The notes beneath the pieces were generated by a model. That model had not been told where the DNA came from, did not search any database, and saw only the letters and a list, made by a program, of their open reading frames with translations. A stretch of 15,045 bases of DNA, taken from Acidobacteriota bacterium (GTDB taxonomy: Bacteria > Acidobacteriota > Terriglobia > Acidoferrales > 2-02-FULL-67-57). The position numbers were made by a program, and so were the translations under genes. Location of the stretch: positions 1-15,045 of the forward strand of contig JACQTG010000092.1 in the NCBI GenBank assembly GCA_016210895.1, given 5' to 3'. Shown here piece after piece: positions 7,368 through 14,275 of the stretch. Position 1 is the first letter of the stretch. The number at the start of each line of letters is the position of its first letter.

Positions 7368-8333
7368 GTGTCCTACTGGGTGGATAAGCGAGTCCTCATC
7401 ACAGGTGGAACCGGCTTCGTTGGCTCCAATGTCGTCGAGGCCCTGCGCGCCGCCGGGTGTCGTCACTTGTTCATTGTCCGTCGGCGTGACTATGACCTGA
7501 CGTGCGAGAGCGACGTCGTGCGCCTGCTCGCCGAGCAGAGGCCCGACATCGTGTTCCATCTCGCAGGTCTGGTGGGCGGAATCCTCGCCAACAAAGAGCG
7601 TCCAGCGGAGTTTTTCTACCAGAACCTGATGATGGGCACGTTGCTGATCCATCATGCCTGGCAGGCCGGAGTGAAAAAGCTTGTGGCGGCAGGCGCGGGC
7701 TGTGGTTATCCCGAGCTGGCGCCGCTGCCGCTGCGGGAAAGTTCCTTCTGGGACGGCTATCCGCAACAGGAAAGTGCGCCGTACTCGCTTGCCAAGCGCA
7801 TGCTCATGGTGCAGGCGGAGGCCTACTACCGCCAGCACGGCTTTGTCGCCCTGGTGGGCGTGCCCGGCAATGTCTACGGTCCCTACGACAATTTCGACCT
7901 TCACCAGGCGCATGTGATCCCGGCGCTGGTGCGGAAGTTTGTGGAAGCGGTCGAAGACGGCGCACGCGAGGTGGCGGTGTGGGGCCGTGGCCAAGCGGCA
8001 CGCGATTTCGTCTACGTGGGCGACGTTGCCCGCGGGCTCTTGCGGATGGTCGAGCACTACGAGCAGCCGGTGGTGGTCAATCTCGCCAGCGGTGTGGCTA
8101 GCTCGATTCGGAACGTGGTCGAGCAACTGGTCAAGTTCACCGGCTTCAGCGGGCGGGTCGTTTGGGAAACCTCAAAGCCGGAAGGGCAGGTGTGCCGGCT
8201 GTTTGACGTGACAAAGGCGGAGCGGGAACTGGGCTTTCGGGCTGAAGTCAGCCTGCCGGAGGGTTTGCGGCGCACGGTGGAATGGTACACGGCGCATCGC
8301 GACGTGATGGTCGGCGGGCGGGTGAGTGCATAG
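7368..8333 (+). CDS. GDP-L-fucose-synthase-like SDR (epimerase/reductase)
   Basis: This 321-residue extended SDR has Rossmann motif GGTGFVGS (~13-20). LVGGILANKERPAEF (~68-82) matches the GDP-L-fucose synthase (Fcl/WcaG) signature of Gly-Gly-Ile followed by N...P. Later segments CGYPELAPLPLRES, PYSLAK (Tyr139, Lys143), NVYGPYDNF and AHVIPALVRKF (His182) also match Fcl. That enzyme epimerises C3 and C5 and reduces C4 of GDP-4-keto-6-deoxymannose. Cys112 and His182 align with the acid/base pair of Fcl, but its catalytic Ser aligns with Ala110. The enzyme may thus act on a related GDP-sugar, such as a 6-deoxyheptose, or have changed chemistry. GTG 7368 is supported by AGGGAG at 7354-7359. The next gene starts 8 bases after this one ends. 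Confidence 0.85.
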   Translation: MSYWVDKRVLITGGTGFVGSNVVEALRAAGCRHLFIVRRRDYDLTCESDVVRLLAEQRPDIVFHLAGLVGGILANKERPAEFFYQNLMMGTLLIHHAWQAGVKKLVAAGAGCGYPELAPLPLRESSFWDGYPQQESAPYSLAKRMLMVQAEAYYRQHGFVALVGVPGNVYGPYDNFDLHQAHVIPALVRKFVEAVEDGAREVAVWGRGQAARDFVYVGDVARGLLRMVEHYEQPVVVNLASGVASSIRNVVEQLVKFTGFSGRVVWETSKPEGQVCRLFDVTKAERELGFRAEVSLPEGLRRTVEWYTAHRDVMVGGRVSA

Positions 8334-8336
8334 GAG
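8332..8336 (+). promoter_or_regulatory. Ribosome binding site for the third SDR gene
   Basis: AGGAG begins inside the TAG stop of the previous gene and lies 5 bases before GTG 8342. It selects that GTG over longer in-frame starts that would run back into the preceding gene. Confidence 0.55.
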
Positions 8337-8341
8337 AAAAC

Positions 8342-9361
8342 GTGGGCTTTTGGCAGCAGCGCAGGGTCTTGGTGACGGGCGGGGCCGGTTTCATCGGCTC
8401 GAACCTGGTAGACCATTTGCTGGAAGCGGGCGCGCAGGTGCGTGTGGTGGACAATCTGGCGCGCCAGGGAAACGCGCAGGCCTGGCGGCCGAACTGGCAC
8501 GGCGAGGCGGAGTTTCGCTGCCTCGATCTGCGCGACCCAGTAGCCTGTCGCCAAGCCTGCACGGGATGTGAAGTCGTCTTCCATCTGGCCGCGCGGGCGG
8601 GCAGTGTGGGCTACTACCAGAAGCATCCGGGACGCGTACTGACGGAGAATCTTCTGCTCGACACACAGCTCCTGGCCGCGAGCCTCACGGCGGGCGTCGA
8701 GGCCTATTTCTACGCCAGCAGCAGCATGGTCTACCCGCTCGCCCGCCAGCAAACGCCTCAGGCGACACCCCTGCGCGAGGAGAAGGCGCTGCCGGCGGAT
8801 CCGCCGAATTCCTACGGCTGGGCCAAGCTGATCGGCGAGCGCGGGGTCGTGCAGGCGACGGCCGAGCATCGGGGATTCCGCGCCGCCGTTCTGCGCCTGG
8901 AAAACGTCTACGGGCCCGGGCAGGACGTCAACCTGGAGCGGGGCTCGGTCATTCCCGTGCTCATTCGACGGGCCTTGGAGTATCCGCAGACGCCGTTTGA
9001 AGTGCGCGGCACCGGCCAGGAGACACGCTGCTTTTGCTACCTCACGGATGCCCTGGCGGCCATGGTGCGCGCGGTGGAGTTGCTCCAGGAGGAATGCCTC
9101 ATCGGTCCGCTCAATGTGACCGACGAACGCCGGGTGCGCATTCTCGACCTGGTGTGGCAGATCATCCGGCTCTCGGGGAAAGAGATTGAGCCCACCTTCG
9201 TGCCCCACGAGACACGCATCTGGGGTCAGGTGCTCGATTGCTCGCAAGCGCGCGCACGCCTGGGCTGGGTGCCGCAGGTGCCGCTGCGAGAAGGGTTGGA
9301 GCGAACCTGGATCGACGTCGAGATGCGGCTCCCACAGGAGGAAGCGCGTGTTGCAGGTTAA
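8342..9361 (+). CDS. GDP-mannose 3,5-epimerase-like SDR
   Basis: This 339-residue extended SDR has NAD-binding GGAGFIGS (~13-20) with Asp37-Asn38. Its middle section resembles GDP-mannose 3,5-epimerase: FHLAARAGSVGYYQKHP, ENLLLDTQLLAAS, then FYASSSMVYP, where Ser127 is at the catalytic position, and PADPPNSYGWAKLIGE with Tyr158 and Lys162. RLENVYGPGQD and a CYLTDAL segment in place of the usual D..YI.D complete the fold. Unlike the two upstream SDRs, the whole Ser-Tyr-Lys set is present. A C3/C5 epimerase acting on a GDP-hexose or GDP-heptose fits the neighbours, but other nucleotide-sugar epimerases share this pattern. GTG 8342 is supported by AGGAG at 8332-8336. The 3' end overlaps the next gene by 14 bases in another frame. 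Confidence 0.82.
   Translation: MGFWQQRRVLVTGGAGFIGSNLVDHLLEAGAQVRVVDNLARQGNAQAWRPNWHGEAEFRCLDLRDPVACRQACTGCEVVFHLAARAGSVGYYQKHPGRVLTENLLLDTQLLAASLTAGVEAYFYASSSMVYPLARQQTPQATPLREEKALPADPPNSYGWAKLIGERGVVQATAEHRGFRAAVLRLENVYGPGQDVNLERGSVIPVLIRRALEYPQTPFEVRGTGQETRCFCYLTDALAAMVRAVELLQEECLIGPLNVTDERRVRILDLVWQIIRLSGKEIEPTFVPHETRIWGQVLDCSQARARLGWVPQVPLREGLERTWIDVEMRLPQEEARVAG
9336..9341 (+). promoter_or_regulatory. Ribosome binding site deciding the GT4-methyltransferase start
   Basis: A strong AGGAGG lies 6 bases before GTG 9348, within the last codons of the preceding SDR gene. It sets the start inside that gene (14-base overlap) and argues against the longer in-frame extension back to 9186. Confidence 0.65.
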
Positions 9362-11507
9362 GGATCGCTCCGTACGAACTGTCTACGCCGACCTGCTCGG
9401 ACGGGTGGGATTTCGTGTGCGGCAGCTGATGGAGCATCCGCCCGCCGGCTACCGGTTCGTCAGCCGCGTGCGCTGGCCGGATCGACTGGCGGATACGGTG
9501 ATCCGCAACGATTCCCTCTGGCACCTGCGCCACGCGGTCAACGACCTCCTGCCGGTCAACTTCCTGATGAGCTACGGCCCCCTCCGCTTGAAAAAGCCGC
9601 CGGCAGGGGTGGTTCTGACCTATTCGGAATCGTCGCTCGTCTTTCGCCATGAGCCCTGGGTGGTTGGGGTGGAAGTGGCTACACAGTTTGCCGGCTACGA
9701 CCATCACCATCTGCGGCGCTATCGCCGCTTCGTCGAGCGGGCGCTCGGCTCGCCGCAGTGCCGGGCCATCGTCTGCTGGAGCGAGGCCGCGCGGCAATCG
9801 ATCCGAAAGGGGCTCCAGGCGGCGGGTTTCTCACAGAAGCTTTACGTCGTGCACTCGGCCGGAAGGCCGCAGAAATTTGTCAAGCCGATGACGACGAATG
9901 GCCGGCCGGTCCGCCTCCTGTTTGTCAGCTCCCTGGTAACACCGGGCGGATTCGAGATCAAAGGTGGGCGGGAAGTGTTGGCAGCATTTCGCGTCCTGCG
10001 GGAGCGCTATCCGCAGGTTGAGTTGATCGTGCGCTGCGACCTGGATGAAGAGCGCAAACGTAAATACGGCAGCATGCCCGGGCTGCATCTGTTGACGGAG
10101 GCGGTTCCGGCGGAGGAGCTCGAGCGGTTGTTCCAGATGGCGGATATTTTCTGGTACCCAGCACACAGTCTGAGCTCGGTGGTGGTGCTGGAGGCGATGG
10201 GCTACGGACTGCCAGTCGTCACAACGGACTATTACGACAACGCCGAATTCATCGACGATGGCCGCACGGGAATGGTGATTCCGCGCTATCAGTCGCTGCC
10301 GCCGTGGGACACTTCGCCGGCCGAAGTCCGCAAGGCGCTGCGCACACCCGACACCGAGTTTGTGCGCGCCCTGGTGGAAAAGACAGCGCTGCTGATTGAG
10401 AACCCCGCCTGGCGCCGACAACTGGGGCGCGCGGCGCGCGAAGAAGTGGAACGTGGGAAATTCTCCCTGGAGCAAAAGAATCGCCGGCTGAAAGCAATTC
10501 TTGATGCAGCCACGGACGGCCTAACTGATCCGCGGCTTTCCGGGAGGACTGGTTTCCAGCGTCGCCCACGGGAAAGCGAGTGGGAGTATGTAAACTGCGG
10601 ACTTTGCGGAGCTGATGACACGCGGCTGCTAGGGCAGGCGCGTGACACTCTCTTGGGTGGGCAGGAGGTCTTCTCGATTGTCGAGTGCCAGCAGTGCGGG
10701 CTCGCCTATCTCAATCCGCGGCCTACGCGACAGGCAATGGCGCGCTACTACCCCGCCGATTACTTCAACGAGTTGAGCGGTGGCACGGTCACGACTTCCT
10801 CGACCCGGCGCGTGTTCAAGAACATCCTGATGCGGTTGACGGGCGGAATTGCGCGGAAGATCGAGCGTCTGCCGCCCGGACGCATGTTGGATGTGGGCTG
10901 CGGCGACGGGCGCTATCTGGCTTTCTTCCGCGACCTGGGCTGGGAAGCCTACGGGGTAGATCCCAGTCCGGTGGCCATTGCGCGGGCGCGGACGCGCGGG
11001 CTCAACGTCTCGCCGCCAGGTGAGCTCGTGGCCACGGAGTTCCCGGCGCAGTATTTCGACTTGGTGGTGCTGCGCTACACGATCGAGAACATGCACCACC
11101 CGCGCGCCACGCTGCGCGAGGTTCACCGAGTGTTGAAGGACGAGGGAAAGCTATTTGTTTCCGCACCTTCGATAGCGAGTCCCGTGGCACGCGTCTTCAA
11201 GCAGTACTGCGCCTATGTGGAAGCGCCGCGCCATCTCTACTTTTTCACTCCAGCGACCCTGCCGGCCATGCTCGATCGAGCAGGCTTCCGGGTGGTGGAA
11301 GCGGTACGGGTGGCCTGGCCGGCGATGTTCCGCGATGTTGTCAACCGGTTGACTCGGGGTCGCTACCGGCGGCTGCTGGCTCACACTTGGGTGAGCCGCG
11401 GAGTGTGGCTGGCGGGTGTACCGCCGAGTCTCCTGCTCGCCTATGTTGGATTGAACCGCGGCAACATGGAAATCATTGCCGAGAAGAGCCGCCCGGGAGA
11501 AGCGTGA
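9348..11507 (+). CDS. Bifunctional GT4 glycosyltransferase - zinc-ribbon SAM methyltransferase fusion
   Basis: One uninterrupted 719-residue frame encodes two enzyme modules. Residues ~1-385 look like a GT-B glycosyltransferase of the GT4 type. They include the N-domain segment CWSEAARQSIRKG, the C-domain start RLLFVSSLVTPGG, and the nucleotide-sugar site LEAMGYGLPVVTTD (Glu282) followed by GRTGMVIP. The first Glu of the classical E-x7-E pair is Ser274. After a basic linker (~386-412), a zinc ribbon (Cys417/Cys420 and Cys447/Cys450) leads into a class I methyltransferase with SAM motif LDVGCGDG (Asp515-Gly521), acidic VDPSP, and the APRHLYFFTPATLPAML segment. No in-frame ATG, GTG or TTG occurs between residues 369 and 417, so separate translation of the methyltransferase is unlikely. 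The probable role is to add a sugar to the lipid-linked repeat and methylate it. The gene overlaps the next one by 1 base (TGATG). Confidence 0.88.
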   Translation: MLQVKDRSVRTVYADLLGRVGFRVRQLMEHPPAGYRFVSRVRWPDRLADTVIRNDSLWHLRHAVNDLLPVNFLMSYGPLRLKKPPAGVVLTYSESSLVFRHEPWVVGVEVATQFAGYDHHHLRRYRRFVERALGSPQCRAIVCWSEAARQSIRKGLQAAGFSQKLYVVHSAGRPQKFVKPMTTNGRPVRLLFVSSLVTPGGFEIKGGREVLAAFRVLRERYPQVELIVRCDLDEERKRKYGSMPGLHLLTEAVPAEELERLFQMADIFWYPAHSLSSVVVLEAMGYGLPVVTTDYYDNAEFIDDGRTGMVIPRYQSLPPWDTSPAEVRKALRTPDTEFVRALVEKTALLIENPAWRRQLGRAAREEVERGKFSLEQKNRRLKAILDAATDGLTDPRLSGRTGFQRRPRESEWEYVNCGLCGADDTRLLGQARDTLLGGQEVFSIVECQQCGLAYLNPRPTRQAMARYYPADYFNELSGGTVTTSSTRRVFKNILMRLTGGIARKIERLPPGRMLDVGCGDGRYLAFFRDLGWEAYGVDPSPVAIARARTRGLNVSPPGELVATEFPAQYFDLVVLRYTIENMHHPRATLREVHRVLKDEGKLFVSAPSIASPVARVFKQYCAYVEAPRHLYFFTPATLPAMLDRAGFRVVEAVRVAWPAMFRDVVNRLTRGRYRRLLAHTWVSRGVWLAGVPPSLLLAYVGLNRGNMEIIAEKSRPGEA
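11495..11500 (+). promoter_or_regulatory. Ribosome binding site for the GT9 gene
   Basis: GGGAGA lies 6 bases before ATG 11507, inside the end of the fusion gene. The surrounding 15 bases are nearly identical to 2688-2702 upstream of the polymerase gene, which makes it a useful reference for that doubtful start. Confidence 0.55.
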
Positions 11508-12763
11508 TGAAGTCGGCAGGTTGGCAAAAGCTTGTCTACAGAGTTGCCTGCGCGCTCGTCTGGCTTCAGAACTGGATTCTGATAGGAATCGGACGGCTGT
11601 TATTTCGCACCGTAGCTGGCGCGCCGGAATCCATCCTGGTTCTGCGCCCTTCGGCCATCGGTGATTTTGTCTGCGCGTTGCCTGCGCTGCATGTGCTGCG
11701 GAAGCGATTCCCCCAGAGCCGTATCACGCTGCTGACCACGCCGACGGCAAACCCGAAGTACTGGGACGTGGTGCGCGAGGCAGGGGGCAGCGAGCTGGCG
11801 AGTCCCTCCTTGGTGGACACAACCATAAGCTTCTATGCCTGGGGGCTCCGGCAGCCGGCGCACTGGCAGGAGCTGCGGTGCGTGATCGGGCAGCTCAATC
11901 CCGACCTGACGTATGTGCTGCCGTTTTCCGGCGAGCCTTTCAGCAATCGCCTGAAGAAGCTGCTCTTTCTGCGGGTCTTGGGCGTGCGCCGAAACGTCTA
12001 CGGTTACCGGATGTGCAACACGCTGGGTTTTCTGCGGACGGCACAGTTCCGGCAAGCGGGCTATCCGCATCAGGTGACGGCGGCGCTGGAGGCGGTCAAC
12101 CAGGGGCCGGGCACGAACCACGACAGTGAAATCGTCTTCTCTCTCGACCGCCACGAAGACGACCGGCGCGTGATTGACCGGCTGTGGGCGGAACACGGGC
12201 TTCCGGGCCAGGGGCCGATCATCGCCCTCTCCCCCGGTGGACGGTTTGCGCACAAACGGTGGCCGCTGGAGAATTTTTGCGTCCTCTGCGAGGCGCTCGT
12301 GCGCGAGTTGGATGCCCGGATCGTAGTCATCGGAGGCAGGGAAGACCGCGCGGTAGGGGAAGCGCTGCAAGCGAGCGATAGGGAGCGGATTCACAATTTT
12401 GCCGGGTGGGCGAGTCTCCGCCAGACGGTGGAGATTCTGCGCCGGTGCCATCTCTACGTCGGCAATGACAGTGGCCCCGCCCACTTGGCGGGGGCCGTCG
12501 GCGTTCCCTGCGTGACGATTTTTTCCGGCGTCACCTTCCCCGGCTTGTGGGAGCCCTGGGGCAGGCGGAACGTCGCCCTGCGGCATTCCGTTGCGTGTGA
12601 ATATTGCTTTTCCGAAGGCCATTGCCCGCGTGCCACGATGGCGTGCATCAAGGGTATCACCACTGCCGAGGTGCTTGCGGCGTGTTGCGAGCAGCTGGAA
12701 AACGTGCCGCTGGCGGTGAAACCACAGGTGATGTTGCAGGCAGGAAAAGCGGCTCAGGCATGA
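11507..12763 (+). CDS. GT9-family (heptosyltransferase-type) glycosyltransferase
   Basis: This 418-residue GT-B protein resembles ADP-heptose:LPS heptosyltransferases. ILVLRPSAIGDFVCALPAL (~43-61) is the family's N-terminal signature, and SPGGRFAHKRWPLENF begins the donor-binding half. YVGNDSGPAHLAGAVGVP, with Asp321, Ser322 and Gly323, is the conserved D-S-G-P-x-H element. A late cluster of four cysteines (364, 367, 373, 380) resembles the Cys-rich segment found in part of the family. Residues ~9-36 form a hydrophobic stretch that may anchor the protein in the inner membrane, whereas many GT9 enzymes are peripheral. Members use ADP-heptose or other nucleotide sugars, so a heptose donor is likely but unproven. 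It fits the HddA-like kinase upstream. The start overlaps the fusion stop (TGATG) and the end overlaps the flippase start by 4 bases. Confidence 0.9.
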   Translation: MKSAGWQKLVYRVACALVWLQNWILIGIGRLLFRTVAGAPESILVLRPSAIGDFVCALPALHVLRKRFPQSRITLLTTPTANPKYWDVVREAGGSELASPSLVDTTISFYAWGLRQPAHWQELRCVIGQLNPDLTYVLPFSGEPFSNRLKKLLFLRVLGVRRNVYGYRMCNTLGFLRTAQFRQAGYPHQVTAALEAVNQGPGTNHDSEIVFSLDRHEDDRRVIDRLWAEHGLPGQGPIIALSPGGRFAHKRWPLENFCVLCEALVRELDARIVVIGGREDRAVGEALQASDRERIHNFAGWASLRQTVEILRRCHLYVGNDSGPAHLAGAVGVPCVTIFSGVTFPGLWEPWGRRNVALRHSVACEYCFSEGHCPRATMACIKGITTAEVLAACCEQLENVPLAVKPQVMLQAGKAAQA

Positions 12764-14268
12764 ATTCGAGGTCAGTCTTGATTGTTACTGTCTTCACCGC
12801 GGTCAACTTGTTCGTCAGCCTCCTGAATCAAGTCGTACTTGCCTATCTTTTTGGCGCGTCTGGACACATGGACGCGTTCCTGATGGCGGGGGCTCTGCCG
12901 CTGACGATGCTCGCGTTGGCCATTGGCGAGCTGGGGTACGTTTTGATCCCACTCTTGATGCAGTACAAGAACCAGCCAGAAGAACTGACCGATGTCCTGC
13001 AGCGCCTTTTTTCCTTCATCGCCGTGGCTGCGGTGGTGATTGCGGGGGTGGGTCTGTTGGGCCACACCTGGCTGCTGCGCTGGACCACGGCGGCGACCAC
13101 CCCACAGGTGACCTTCGAGTTGGCGGTCAGCCTCGCACCTCTCATCTGGCTGATTGTGGGACTCGATTTCATTTCCAGCTTCCTGACGGGTGCTCTGCAC
13201 TTCTATCGGCGGTTTGGGCTGCCGGTGGTTGTGGTCGCCCTCCCGTACTTGGGGATGATGGGCGGAGGGCTCGTGGGGGCCTCTCGGCTGGGAATCAAGA
13301 GCGTCGTGCTGGGGTGGCTGGTGGGAGCCCTGCTGCGTGTGCTCGTGCTGGGGTGGGGTTTCCGGCGCCAAGGCCGACTGCAATTTCGCTGGGGACTGCG
13401 CCATCCCAGCATTCCGGCGCTCTGCGCCTCACTGGTCCCGCTTGGGGTGTCTTTGCTTCCTTTCACGTTGCTTCCCGTGATCGATGTGTTCTGGGCCTCG
13501 ACCCTTCCCACCGGAAGCCTTTCCTATCTCGGCTATTCGAATCGCATCGTAATTGCCACTACTGCCATTGTTGTCCAAGGAGTGTCTGTGGTGTTGTTTC
13601 CCACGTTGTCCGAGGATCAGGCGAACGGGAGGCTACAGGAGTTTCATACCAAAGTATCATCCGCTATCAAGACCATCCTGCTGGTCATCATCCCGATTGC
13701 CGTCGTGGAGACGGTGTTGCGGGCACCACTGCTCGGCGTCCTGTTTGAGCGCGGGAATTTTGACCGGGCGGCGAAGCTGGCCGTGGCACAGGTGCTTCCC
13801 TGGTACTTGTTGGGAATGATCTGGATGGCGCCGATGAACATCGTGAGTCGCGCGTTCTACGCCCTGCGCAACTATGCCACCCCGGCAAAGCTGGCGGTGC
13901 TCTCGCTCAGCCTGTACATGGTTCTCTGCGGGATTCTCTCCCCTTATTTCTCCTACGTCGGCATCGGCATGGCCTATGTGATCTATTGGGCGTTTACCTT
14001 CCTTCTCCAATACCACGTTCTGGCGCGCAGAACCGGCGCGGTCTTTCAGCGTGACCTGGTCTCGTTCCTGGCCAAGGTGATGACCAGCGCGGCTCTAGCT
14101 GGCCTGCTGGTGGCATTCCTCACGCGCTCGGTGGACATCTGGTTGGGTCAGGTGGCGGGGATGATGTTTTCCGGCTTGAGCGGATTGGTCATGTTCTCGT
14201 TGCTCGGCTACTTTGTGTTCAGAATTCCCCACTTTCGCACCTTGGTAGCCGGCTTTCTGAGGAAATGA
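12760..14268 (+). CDS. MurJ/MviN-type lipid-linked oligosaccharide flippase
   Basis: This 502-residue polytopic membrane protein has about 12-14 hydrophobic helices and the MOP-superfamily layout. Features typical of MurJ/MviN proteins are the N-terminal GASGHMDAFLMAGALP segment after the first helix, an RFGLPVV-containing helix pair, SYLGYSNRIV followed by VVLFPTLSED, and LFERGNFD near mid-protein. Family members flip undecaprenyl-linked precursors across the inner membrane. In a polysaccharide cluster the protein most probably moves the finished repeat unit (the Wzx role) rather than lipid II. The start ATG 12760 overlaps the stop of the GT9 gene (ATGA), which indicates translational coupling; its own ribosome site is weak. 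Classical Wzx proteins belong to a different branch of the same superfamily, so a housekeeping lipid II flippase cannot be fully excluded. Confidence 0.88.
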   Translation: MNSRSVLIVTVFTAVNLFVSLLNQVVLAYLFGASGHMDAFLMAGALPLTMLALAIGELGYVLIPLLMQYKNQPEELTDVLQRLFSFIAVAAVVIAGVGLLGHTWLLRWTTAATTPQVTFELAVSLAPLIWLIVGLDFISSFLTGALHFYRRFGLPVVVVALPYLGMMGGGLVGASRLGIKSVVLGWLVGALLRVLVLGWGFRRQGRLQFRWGLRHPSIPALCASLVPLGVSLLPFTLLPVIDVFWASTLPTGSLSYLGYSNRIVIATTAIVVQGVSVVLFPTLSEDQANGRLQEFHTKVSSAIKTILLVIIPIAVVETVLRAPLLGVLFERGNFDRAAKLAVAQVLPWYLLGMIWMAPMNIVSRAFYALRNYATPAKLAVLSLSLYMVLCGILSPYFSYVGIGMAYVIYWAFTFLLQYHVLARRTGAVFQRDLVSFLAKVMTSAALAGLLVAFLTRSVDIWLGQVAGMMFSGLSGLVMFSLLGYFVFRIPHFRTLVAGFLRK

Positions 14269-14275
14269 ACGAAGA

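Noticed and set aside
8057..9247. Long minus-strand open frame (396 codons) opposite the third SDR
   Set aside because: The plus strand encodes a full SDR with catalytic residues. The minus frame has no motif and spans two plus-strand genes.
9186..9347. Longer start for the GT4-methyltransferase protein
   Set aside because: The extra residues lie wholly within the preceding SDR gene, are Arg/Cys/Ser-rich, and match nothing. AGGAGG before GTG 9348 gives a better start.
12604..12759. Upstream extension of the flippase frame
   Set aside because: It lies inside the end of the GT9 gene in another frame and has no hydrophobic character. ATG 12760 overlapping the GT9 stop fits operon packing.
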